Shown here: positions 46,812 to 58,172 of the stretch, in pieces | Layout of the letters: every line of letters starts with the position of its first letter | Position numbering within the stretch: position 1 is the first letter of the stretch | Origin: Deltaproteobacteria bacterium | GTDB taxonomy: Bacteria > SAR324 > NAC60-12 | Assembly (NCBI GenBank): GCA_002685535.1 | Contig: NYXK01000046.1 | Span: forward strand, 62,001 to 126,000 | Length of the DNA stretch: 64,000 nucleotides | Direction of reading: 5' to 3' | Notes under the pieces: model-generated | Told to the model about the DNA's origin: nothing | Database searches by the model: none | The model's input: the letters and a program-made list of their open reading frames with translations, nothing else | Program-made: the position numbers and the translations under genes

Positions 46812-49173
46812 GGCCGATGGATAATCCGGGCCGTGAGCCTCGCTTGGAGCTTCACCAGGCCAGGGGAAGGGGAGGACGGAAAATCGTTCCTGCTTTTCCA
46901 TTTTACTCTGGGATTGAAGAAGTCTAGGGTCGGTTGTTTTGAAGATCAGATGAGATTCAGATCTTCATATGAGAGTTCTAGTCTAGTACTTCATTCTGGG
47001 GCGGAGGCGGGGTCGTAAAAATAGGACAGTTGTTCGGTTCATGATGTCGATTTTACTCTGTTTGTTGATCTGGTTTTGGATTTGGACCAGTTTGGGTTGG
47101 CTGAAGCTTTTTCAGGTAGAACTGTAGAACATGCGACTTCTTGAAGCTGGGAAAGCAAAGCTTTGATAGCTCAGAACGGGAAGGTAAACGTTTGAACCAG
47201 AAAGATTGTGCTAGATATCGGTATTTTGGATTCCATATGGAGCCTATCCAATTTCTTCGGCTTGACATCTTTAGTTAATAATGTTGAAGCTCAGCTCAAG
47301 CGGAGCGGGGTTCCCTGCCCTGGCAGAGATAGTCCCAGTCTTAATCTGCAATTTTTTGAAAAAGGTGGAAGAGTTATTTCATCGCTGTGATTTTCGTCCT
47401 GGATATAGGTACCTGCGTACTCTAGCGTATCTCGTACTGGGCCTCAACTCACACACTCTCTCACTCCAGATTAATGTACATCACTCTCGCCGCCCAAGCT
47501 CAACATCGAAGATCTCGGCCCCGCCGATACTGAAAAATTACCCCGCTAACCACTATTCCCACGCCTCGACTCGACTCGACCATCTTCTTTCAACTCTCCG
47601 CCACTTATCTTTTCGTCCATCTATCTATCTATCCTTCTCTCATTCTCGCATCAGCTTTCAGCTTCCTATCTAATCAACTATTTACCAGCGGCCCTAAATG
47701 GCAGGACTTGGTTGCTTGCTTGAGTGCTTAGACTAGCAGTAATTGTAGCTGGTCTGGTGGAGAATTAGTTTGATGTTGGTGTTGGTGTGAATGTGGTTCT
47801 TCATTGGCGGCGATTGAAGATCAAGATCGCTTCGGCGGCTTCCAATCGAGTGACTTGCATACAACAGTGCGAGCCATTGCACGCTAGGTTCAGTGCGGGC
47901 GGGATAGGACGATTGTGACATGCTAGCGGGGCCAGGAAGGTAACCCGTTCCGTTTCTTTATCGATACTTGGTGACTTTAAGCAGGCTGGTGGGGTGGGAG
48001 GGAGGTAGATTTGCAGGAATGGTTGATATGGTTCTCGGGTAGGAATAATGGAACGATGGTCTCATTTATCTTTCGATTATAGATTCAAAATCTGATGTAT
48101 ATCATTGTTTGTTTATTCTTATTGATTTCCCTGGGGAGTTCGTGAGGTGTTTCTCACCAAGAGCTGGGGAAGTTACTGGTGAGTAAGACCTCGATGTCGA
48201 CATGTGAATTTGAGACATCCTGGAGGACAGTCTCTTCTCCACCTTGGAATGGAATGGAAGCTTTCCTCAGTCTGTGGGTACATAAGCTTCGGCTTAGTTG
48301 ACATTAGTCGAGACTTCCGAAGGTTGTCAAAGCCGGAAGACTGTCTGACATTTGATCGAATTTCACAAAGTGACAATCTTTCAGCCCCGGAGGAATTTTT
48401 TGAGCCTCATCCAGCAGATCAGCTATCCTCGGTACTTGTACATAGATTGGTCCTCACGAGATCTCGTGAGAGTTCGTGTTCCTACCAAATTCAATTTCAA
48501 CCCTCCATGCCATTCTTGACTCACAAATCCTGATTGCACATTTTGATTCTGTTGAGCCGCCTTCCCCTCACGAAGACACTGAAGCCCGCCCGGCCTCACC
48601 AACCGAGAAAGTACAGGGAGCACACGCCACTTAGTGGACATTCCACAGCTGAGACATTGACCTTCAGCCTGAGCCAAGGAACGTAGCCTTTGCCCTCTGT
48701 CTCTGCCCCCGCTGTCTCTTCTCTGGCGCGCGTGCTAGTATCCAATCGATCGATCAATCCAATCGAGTTAAATCGCCGTGCTGAGACGGTGTTGGTTAGT
48801 TCTAGATCCTAGTTTGTGGTCTAATTTAGAGGGAAGACGGTTTGGTGCCAGGGAAGAGGAGATATGAGTTAGAGATGAGATGGAGTGGCTGGATGTCGTG
48901 ACTGTCTTGGCTAGGAACTTGGGGTTGGAGGAGAGATGAATTTTCTCGTTGCAGATGAGGCGGTTGTTAGAATGTCACTCCTACATAAGTTTACATGGTC
49001 GAAAAGTCTTGGAGGCGTTCATGTTCATGTACCTGTGTACATATCCAAACACGGAGCAGGAAGGTACCTACATTCGGTACCTCACGCATAGTCGAATCAC
49101 GCTCTAGTCCTCGAGCTCGAAGTGAGACAAGACGTTGAAATTAGAGCCAGGCTACTGACTGGGGAGGAATGTT

Positions 49174-49226
49174 GGAGGGATGGATATGGAGGGATGGATG
49201 AATTGCTGCATGGATGGCATGGCATG
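49174..49226. repeat. GGATG-rich degenerate repeat
   Basis: Repeated GGAGGGATGGAT and GCATGGATGGCATGG units in non-coding DNA, similar in kind to 58128-58172. Confidence 0.5.
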
Positions 49227-52200
49227 TTGACTGCTGTTTAATTTGGGGAAGCACTCTTTGCATCCGTACCGTTGAATTTGCAGTTCCCAAGATACAGATC
49301 GTGGGTGTGATGGTGCGTGGGTGGGTGAAGTGCGGCCTGGCGGCTAAGTATATCCTTGACTTCGACCAGGCCTGGATAGGTTTTCAGGAAATTTTGATAT
49401 TGGGATCGATGTGAAGAGTGTGATGAGGAGACACATAAGATGATCGCGTCAATACCTTGATGAGGCCATTTGAGCCGTGTTTACGTACCATTGATGAGAC
49501 GTAAAGGAAGTGAGAAAGGAAGGTGGATTGACACAGTGGAGTAGAGAAACTAGGCATGGAAAAATAAGATACGGATACCTTTTTGCCTGCATCGTACCTT
49601 GCTGTTGAGCCTTCGGGGTGCGCGAGCTAGGACCACAGAATGGCTGACGACCTCGGGGTGTTTGTGGATTGAATTCGAACTTTGCATACGGAGGACTCGC
49701 CTCTCTCGTCTACTCGTACCTTTCTTGCATTTCCAGGTTCGTTGTGGTCTCACTTGTCTCGTGAGGATATCCATACTGCAACAGACCGCGCTTCGCCAGC
49801 CTGTGATTCCGTTGCCCCTCCGCAAGCACGGAATATCCTTTGCCGCTGGCTGCTGTAGCTCATCTACCCCGCCCATACCATACCCACAGCCGTATCAAAT
49901 GTCTCATGAAGTCACTTCATCCTCACCTATCAACGACTTTGAGCTAGAAAAAGCTCCTCGCGCCAATTTAGTTTCTGACTGTCAGCTATTTTACTGTACC
50001 TCCGAAGTTTAGCTCGCTGATTTTAAAGGTGTCGTTTACGCTACCCTTATCCTTATTTCCAGGCGGCAACAGCGCGAAAGCATCGCTTACAGAAATCCTC
50101 GTCACCAACAGATCCATGGAGACAAGGCCAAAGTGGGGTTTGATGGAAATTGAAAATTCGAATTGAGAAGGACGATGGACATGGGCAAGGGCAGAGATGA
50201 TGGGAATCATGACTGGATGGCTGTGCGAGCTAGACAATTTCGATTTGAGACTCTTGCTCCGTAATGATAGCATTTCCGTTGGTTTGTTTGTGGGTTCCTC
50301 GACGATTCTGTATGTATTCGGAGTACCTCGCATATCACAGATACATGCCATGCCCCTCCGGCCGCACGTACGCACATCCAAGCTTACCTTAACCTTTTTA
50401 TTTTTCAGCGTGCATGAGCTCCTGCAGCTCATCGCGTCACCTTGCTTGCTGACGAACTAAAGTCAAATAATGCAAGCGAAAGAGCAACGAAACGAACGGG
50501 CCGAACATTTCGAATTGTGGAAATAAATCATGTTCTGCTTCTGCCTTGGCCTACCCGCTCCGAAGTCTCATGCTCGACATCTGGATCCTGGAGTCGGCTG
50601 CAATAGCTGAGGATCGCTTCCATTCTGGCCTTGGTATTGGCATGGCTAGGAATAGTGAGGTAATAGCATGAATCTTCTGATCTGGCAAATGTTTCATCAC
50701 TCGTGATGATATGGATGGCAATGTCAAACGACGAGCCCTCGTGCCAGCATGGAATTTTGCCAATGCAGTCACTTGTATCACGAACCGAATCGCTTGGTGT
50801 GCTGATGTCGAGTCAGAAAGGCGTCTCTCATTCCGTACTGGACTAATTTCATCTCAATCCATCAACCACACAGATCCCAGAACGGTTACTCCTTCCATGT
50901 GCCCCTCCTCGTCCCCCTCCATTCTTGACCTCGCTACACATTGCAACGGTCATGATGATCCATGTTCGTAAGGATAGCTTGCCGATACAGAATGGATCGA
51001 ATAGAATCATCATCGAAAAGAGATCTCTTCGAAAGCTAGGTACTGGCTACTCTTAGATGTATACAGTATCCCACTTGACTGGCTCTCACTGGCAGCAGCT
51101 GCAGAGCATCGACGGCGCCGATGGCGCATGTATTGCATGCTGTAAGAAGCATCAAGCGAAACGCCCCGTTTCTCTAGCCTGGCCTCACAACTTTGATGCT
51201 TTCCTGATCTCTCCTTGAAGCTCCGGCCACATTCCTTGAGTGTTCTCTCAAGATGTACAAAAACGTTCTGCTGCAGCGGCCGATGTGTCTCGAAGTTCTC
51301 GATAATAAAGCCACCGAGGAGGGGAGCCCTGCCCTATCCTTGTCCCTTGTCAAAAGCCTGGCTTGCTGTACGCAATCAATCGAGACCCTGGCGGGTGCTT
51401 GGATGGGGTTACAGTGCTAGGGTCTGAAAGACTAGGGACATAGCCCCCACTGGCACAAGTGGAGTCCCTGTACTGTTACCCATCCTAGCATAAGCCTCGC
51501 TGTCTTGCACCTATTCAGCCTGGTATGCCGCCTGCAGAGCACTGTACTGCGGGCTTGCGGGCTTGAAGCTTGCAGAAGTGCGCTGTAGCGAGTTTTGTAC
51601 AGATCGCAAGATGGACTCAGCGTAGCGGTTGTTGCTGATCCCTTCTATCTGAGGAAGGATGCATTTGTTCTAGACAAGACTGACTGAGGCGTATTGTAGC
51701 AGGAATCAGATATGCCGTGAGCAGAGAAGTGGATTGGAATGTTCCTGATCGCTCCGCTGAAGAAGCTATTCATAGGCTGTCGTGTCGTTGGCCAATCCAT
51801 TATGTTGAGAGGTCTCGCTAGGAAATGCCCTATCGATATCAAGGAACCCTCGGCGCGAGCTGTCCCACCTTCTGTAGCGACTCAGAGAGTCAGATGTCTT
51901 TCCTCCCCTCAATATTTTCCGCCCCTCAGTTGTCAACAATCAACCACCACCAGTAAATTCCTCCTCCACTAAAAGTCCACCAGTATCGGCACCAGCCAGA
52001 CCCTCAGCCATCTGCTGGTCCTTGCTCTTCTGTCCCCATTCTTCTCTGCTCTATTTCCTTGCACATTCGACAGCTGTACTGAGGGTCTTCTACGTCTGTA
52101 CCTCCGTATGTTCCTAGTATCTTACATATGGTCTGCTTCATAAATCATCATGCTGTATTCATATCCTTGCCTTTCTATCCCTACCTCTCCCCTCATATCC

Positions 52201-53667
52201 CAGACACGGTGGCGTCGGTAAGCATACGTCAAGACAACAACGTCTGGAAGACGGACAGTCTTTGTCTCAATCTGCTAGCTATTTTCTTATTAACGGATTA
52301 TTATTTTCTCGCGCGGCTTTTATTCATGCCATCAGCCATTAGCCATCAGCCATTTACTATCTCCCGTCACCCAATCCACTCTAGCCGTCCTCCTCCTGCG
52401 AGCGCCTCTCATGTACCAATCTGTATCCACCACACCACTACTCTACCTACCCTGTCATCTCCTACCCCTCCCCCTACCACACCCCTCCCCCTCCACTCCA
52501 CTTTTTCTTTCGCGATCCCGACCTCCTCTTCCTTGACCATGCCATGCCATCAATCTAGTATCCGCCGACTAATGTCAGACTACTGACTACGACTATTTCT
52601 GCTCCCCTTCACCCACCAGCTAGCATCCAGCAGCCAAAACCAGAAGCACAATATGACTGATCGGGTTTCGCGTCCGCGACTTAAACGCTCGTCTCTGCGG
52701 CCTGCTCTGCAACATGGTGCCGTCTCCGTCCTGACGTGCCCGTGGCTGAACTATATAGACCTCCGCAGGACCCTGTGTGGAGAGAGAGCTTGAAGTATGA
52801 CATCTCGGCGACTCTCGTGCACCGAGCTGTATCAAAGGCATCGCCGGTTCTGTTGTATGTTTATCAATTGAGCTCCAGCACCTTGGAAATAACGGTCTTT
52901 TGGTGATCTTGGTTCTCGGTCCTTCGTTGTTCTATCACTCAGTCACCCGGCATATCATATCATATCATTGTTCCTCCATTGTCATCGTTGCTTGCCGCAT
53001 ACAGTACAGTCAGTTCTCGTCTTGCTTGTTTGCCTCGTCCTCGATTCGTCTCGTCTGTCTTCATCTGGATCGGCGTTGCGTTGCGTTTGCGGATAACGGT
53101 ACGGAAACTTGGATTGCATTTCCAATTGGATATTTAACTTTGATTATCTGGGGCTTTCTGGCTTGCATTTCACTGCTGGATCCAGTGAAAACACCATTTC
53201 TGCGGACCTCGTCGACTTCCTGCCCCAATTGGCTCGATCTCGCCCTTCTGCAGATATCTCCAAAAGAAGTAGCAGCATCCCGCCCTCTCAACGCGGCTGC
53301 CTCCTCCAAAACTCGGCATCAAACCGCCTCGACACCCTCTCGAGCACTTTTTGCACCTCTCGCCTCCTCAGCCTTTGAGCAAATACATATTTGAGCCTCT
53401 TCCCCTCTGTCTTGGCATTGGCACGCTCACCCTCACGAATCAACACCCCGCAAACTCATTCAACTTGCCTCCAAATCATCTATATCTCTCCAATCGTCTT
53501 TCCTCAAGTTCGACACATGACCCCTCAATTTTTGCCTCTCCAAAACACCCCACAGTGGCAATTCAGCCTAGGTACTAGAAGCAGTCGCACATTCCTGCAG
53601 GCGATTCCTCAATTGGAACTTTGACCGTCTCCGCAGAGCCTGGACTTCCCCACTACGCAGATTCGAG

Positions 53668-55394
53668 ATGTTTACCTTTTGGGATCTGGGCCCATGGGCA
53701 ATTACTTTCTGGGTTTTCTGGTAAGACCTCACTTCACCATTCAGTCTTCTTTAGGGTTGCTTATATCGAGATTCATGTTTTCCTCTTCATTGGTCTACCA
53801 GCTCAAAACTGACTTCTTCAGGATTCATCGCTACCTCCGAACCATTGTCAACTTCATCAGCCACTGGCGCTATAAGTCCATTCCTATACCCGAAACCCCA
53901 TCCTATACTGCGAAAGATGTCACGGTCATCATTCCGACAATCCATAACAATTTTGAGGAATTGAGGGAATCCTTGCAAAGTATCCTGGCCTGCCAGCCTT
54001 ACGAGCTGCTTTTGGTCACGACTTCCGATAAATACCAAAAGCTTGTCACGTTCACAAAGTCGCTGGAAGCACCCAATATCCGCACATTCCAAACCCCCAT
54101 TGCAAACAAGAGAATTCAGGTCTGCGAGGCAATCCCCAAGGTCAAGACGTCTATCATTATAATGGCAGATGATGATGTCACGTGGCCAAGCACTATCCTA
54201 CCTTGGCTCCTTGCTCCGTTCGAAGATGCGAAGATTGGCGGAGTTGGACCCAATCAAAGAGTCAAACGTATTCGTTCTGGACCGATTGCAGCACTTTGCT
54301 ACAATTGGCTCGGAGCTGCCTACATTGAGCGACGTAACTTTGAGATTTCGGCCACACATGGAATCGATGGTGGGACCTCATGCATGTCCGGACGCACCTG
54401 TGCCTTCCGATCCGAGATTCTCCAAAGCCCCCTGTTCTTGGATGGCTTCAAGACTGAGCGATGGGGTCAGTACCAACTCAACGCCGACGATGATAACTTT
54501 GTCACTCGGTGGTTGGTGTCGAACAGATGGAAGACATGGATCCAGTACAATCCTCAATGCGAGATCGAGACTACGCTGGAGAACAACATCAAATTTCTCT
54601 ATCAATGCTCTCGTTGGGCTCGTAGCAATTGGCGAAGCAATTACACGAGTATGGTCATCGAGAGACACGTCTGGAGGTAAGCTTTTTCGCGATCACTATA
54701 TTGCCTCGCTAACATGCTTCAAGACAGCAGCCGTGGTCAACATATGCTCTGCATATAGCTACTTTCACATCGCTCTCGATCGCCTTCGATCCATGGATCA
54801 TATGGTGCACTCACAAGGCTGCCTATGATCTACCAGGAAATGGATACTACTACGCCATGTGGGCTCAGATTATCTTTATGGTTGCTTTCATCAAGGTCAT
54901 CAAGTTGGTTGGTCTGTTTAGACGAGAGCCATTTGACATCATTTTCTTGCCTCTCTCGATCATATTTGGATACTTCCACGGATTTATCAAAATATACGCT
55001 GGTATAACTCATCGCATGGTAATTCGTCTATTCGCTTCACATAGTTCTTGCTGACAAAGGATAGACTTCATGGGGCAGTCGTGAAGACGGTGACACCAAT
55101 GATAACGAGCGAATGAGCCCAAGAGGTCGCCGAAGTGAGAGCATTACTCTTCCACCCGGCAATCACCCGGGTCTTGTCCGCTACAATGATGGCAAAATGT
55201 TCATCTTGTCCGCAGACGAGAAGGAACAAATTTACGTATCGACAGTCGAAAGGGCGATAAGTCCGGATGGCTCGGGGTCGGATACGGATAGCGACTTGTT
55301 GGATGCGAGAACAGACAGTTCAGACGATTCTTGCGAGCACGACGATTCGAGTTCGAATTCTAGTTCGATGGTGACGGATCCCCTTGGACGCTAG
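53668..55394 (+). CDS. Family 2 glycosyltransferase (Cps1/GT2 polysaccharide synthase-like)
   Basis: CDS join(53668..53720,53822..54676,54724..55018,55065..55394), 510 aa. The 53-nt first exon (MFTFWDLGPWAITFWVFW) supplies the N-terminal membrane segment and joins through a 101-bp intron to IHRYLRTIVNFISHWRYKSIPIP. Starting at ATG 53694 in the other frame would lose this. The processive GT2 signature is complete: DVTVIIPTIHNN, ADDDVTWP (Asp134-136), NADDDNFVTRWL (about 240) and QCSRW (279-283). Further membrane segments follow (MWAQIIFMVAFIKVIKLVGL, IIFLPLSIIFGYFHGF). The C-terminal 110 residues are Ser/Asp-rich and cytosolic-looking. Homologues (Cps1, GT2) are plasma-membrane enzymes making a wall polysaccharide needed for hyphal growth and, in some plant pathogens, virulence. 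Confidence 0.9.
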
Positions 55395-55710
55395 CGCAGC
55401 ATAAATCCAGGTGTGGTTCCATCAGGTGCATCGATTTCTTATTCTTTGGCGACGACATTTACGATTCACGAATGGACGGAAGGATTTTCTGCCTCGGGCC
55501 CCGCGGGGTCGATGGCGGAGACAGGGAGTTTAATCATGTCGATTTACGGGACCGGGTCTTTGACTTACATTCTTCGATTCTGGCTCGGCTCGGCTGCATT
55601 TACGGAGTTTGGACTCTTTCTTCTTGCAGTTTTTCTTTCTTTCTTCATTTCGCCTGGCTAGACAGGGAGATCTGTAGGATCCACAGCACTACTTCTCCTC
55701 TGGCAGCTAT

Positions 55711-56304
55711 TCAAAATTTCTCTCTTGTGATCGGGACGGATGGGTCACATACGTGTGGCTCTGGGATCTGGACGGGCATAAAAATCTCATTTCCTACATT
55801 TATGTGATCTGATGCTTTGGGCGGTTGTATATTCCTGGGAGGCAAGACTCTTTTGATCGGCTCGGTTTTTACAGAAATTTCCAAAAGCTCTCGCTCATCT
55901 TCTATTGTTGTTCTACCTCGGATTCGGGACATATTGCGATTTCGAGATAGAGAAGAAAGACGAATTTCAAGGTTGTTCATTGGATTCTGCCTCCCTGGTA
56001 GAAGAGGCCAGACCTTGGCACATGGATTGAGCTGTATGGTCATGTGGGCTGTGGATAGATATTGTCGAGACATTGAAGCCAAAAGCACCAAAAGCATTGT
56101 TTGCAAGCACACCTTCATGCCAATTGACTGCTGTTCAAAGTTGGGAAAGTAATCAAGGCGAATCCTATCCCAGAGACGAGCCGGATCTGCAAACCCCCAC
56201 TCCCTCAAACAGCCAGATGGCCCCCATTGAGGCTCAACAGAAGGCATACCGAGAACAAAGAGAGTTTTGGCTAGATCAGCCCATTTGATTAACTTGATTG
56301 ACAT
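55711..56304 (-). CDS. Unconfirmed 197-codon frame, opposite the GT2 3' region
   Basis: From its first ATG it reads MSIKLIKWADLAKTLFVLGM and stays open for 197 codons. It includes a hydrophobic stretch MKVCLQTMLLVLLASM and a charged C-terminal half. I recognise no family. It starts and ends without clear leader or splice signals and may simply be the antisense of the glycosyltransferase 3' UTR. Confidence 0.2.
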   Translation of the reverse strand: MSIKLIKWADLAKTLFVLGMPSVEPQWGPSGCLREWGFADPARLWDRIRLDYFPNFEQQSIGMKVCLQTMLLVLLASMSRQYLSTAHMTIQLNPCAKVWPLLPGRQNPMNNLEIRLSSLSRNRNMSRIRGRTTIEDERELLEISVKTEPIKRVLPPRNIQPPKASDHINVGNEIFMPVQIPEPHVCDPSVPITREKF

Positions 56305-57081
56305 GTCCGTCCGGGTGAATCCCAAAACGATGGTTTACAGAAGCATGAGCCACGCCATGGATATCTGGATGGTCCCACCACGTCCATTACGCCCATCTCT
56401 TCAACGAGTGACTGAAGTCCATTGTGGAGAACTTGTATACGATTGAGATCATCAACTGAACGTCGCGTTGAGAACGTCATTGATGCTTAATACTGCCCCT
56501 CTGCCCTGACGACCGAGCAAGGGAGTTGGTTGTTGGAGAGGAAGATCATCGTCATAGCGAATCCACAATCAACAACTGTTCAAGATTTTTTTTCCCTCCC
56601 CCTCAATAAAAAAATCTTACAAGACGAGCTTGAGGGTGTGAACATGTCATGATCCCTGCCTGCATGTTGCACTGCATACCTGTATGTATGTGATGTGGTG
56701 CAGCGTAATGTGGTGTAGTGGTGGTGTGGAGCCCTTTTCATGCATGTATTTGCAGATGCAGATGCAGTGACGAGGTAGGGTCTTGACGTGCTTGACTTGG
56801 AGGGGTGGGAGAGTGGGAGGGAGATGCAACTGCAAGCCTCTTTTCTTGATGAAGAAGCGAAGGCTGCGAGGCGAGTGGGACGGCGGAGGTGGAGGTGGAG
56901 GATCGACCGATGATGGACGACGGTAGATACCTATACGTTGATTTGGAGGCAGGCTGGTAGGTACATTGACCGGGAGACGAGGCTGGGATCATAGACATGA
57001 AAATGGGACTGGGAAAGGTACCTTCTACTTCTGGAGAATTGGATATGTACGGTCGTCCTTATCGGGATGAGCTTACATTGT

Positions 57082-57119
57082 GTGAGATGAAATGAGATGA
57101 GGTGAGATGAGATGAGATT
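57082..57119. repeat. GAGAT/GAAAT simple repeat
   Basis: Degenerate GTGAGATGA/AATGAGATGA units in non-coding DNA, like the array at 46788-46811. Confidence 0.6.
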
Positions 57120-58003
57120 AAGCAGGAGGAAGAAAATTGGTCTTTCGATTGTACCTTGGGGTACTGGTATTCCCGAATCAAGTAGGAGTTACCTGGAAAG
57201 GATATCAGAACTCGTAGCATGTCATGCTATCTCGAGAGAATCGGTACGGCTGTAGCATCACGGCACGCTCTTTAGCCGGGCCGAAACGATCTCTTTCGGG
57301 TTGCATGAGAATTTGAGGCTCGAGTAAAAGACATTTTGGGGATTGGAGTTACAAGCCGGTAACATCAGGCTAGAAAAGTGTTGGTTATTGGGTTTCCAAT
57401 TGTAATGCAACACTCAGACCAGAACAAAATTGAAAATTGAATCGAACGAGTCAAAGATTGAATTTTTGTCATATTTCACATGTGTTATGGTCGCGTGTGG
57501 ATAGAATGTGACGATTTCTTGAACTTTCTATTCTTGTTGTGATTGTTTTGTTTGGAGGGGTTCAGACTCGGCTGATTCATTGATGTTTGTGGCGTTGTGA
57601 ATGGGGTGATTAATGGGTGGGCTTTGAAAAGATTGTTGCTTTCTTTATTTCAGCGGGTGCTCTTGATTTGCGAAGAGAAAAAAATTGATTGGTGATATCT
57701 GACAGAATCGTAGCAAAAAAATTAATGTCTTCATCCGAAAGAGCGCTCGCTGTACTGTACAGTACAGTCAGGAACGGAACAATATCGTGGCGACTTGGTG
57801 GGAACAAGAGCTCTCCGAGAGGCCTGAAGCGAACGAACCGAACGAGGCCAGCCTGCCCAGCCATGACCAGAGTGCAAAGATAGCGCACTTCTGCTGCGGG
57901 CATATGAGAGTCGTCTTACTGGCTGCGATGCCTTCTGGTAGGCATGGCAAACAGTGAAGAGGGTGTGGAGGGTCTAGATCCCACACTGCACATGCACCGA
58001 CTC

Positions 58004-58019
58004 ATGCATGTACATGCAT
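58004..58019. repeat. 16-bp perfect palindrome ATGCATGTACATGCAT
   Basis: A self-complementary 16-mer within a TGCA/CATG-rich stretch (about 57988-58034). It is non-coding. It could be a dimeric protein-binding site or simply a product of the CATG-rich repeat. Confidence 0.45.
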
Positions 58020-58127
58020 ATGCACATGCAGATGCGGGGATTCTCGCACTGCAGATACTTAGTCTGCATTAGTTGACGTACGACGCTCGATCGGAGAGGG
58101 ACCTGCATACTCGAAGGTGGGGTGGGC

Positions 58128-58172
58128 TGGATGGAGGGTTCATGGATGGACGGATGGACAGATGGGTAGACA
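58128..58172. repeat. GGATG/GGACG simple repeat
   Basis: Degenerate GGATGGAN units (ATGGATGGACGGATGGACAG) in non-coding DNA. Confidence 0.55.

Larger units (their letters stand above)
44500..53667. other. 9.2 kb interval without a convincing gene, between divergent genes
   Basis: No frame with family resemblance exists on either strand. The plus strand is C/T-rich with CA-rich patches at about 47440-47690 and again from about 51890 to 53620, the look of fungal promoters and 5' leaders. The second is probably the leader of the glycosyltransferase. Simple repeats occur at 46788-46811 (GAGAT), about 47621-47636 (ATCT) and 49174-49226 (GGATG). Composition is not AT-rich, so this is not a RIP-degraded transposon. 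Non-coding transcripts are possible. Confidence 0.5.
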
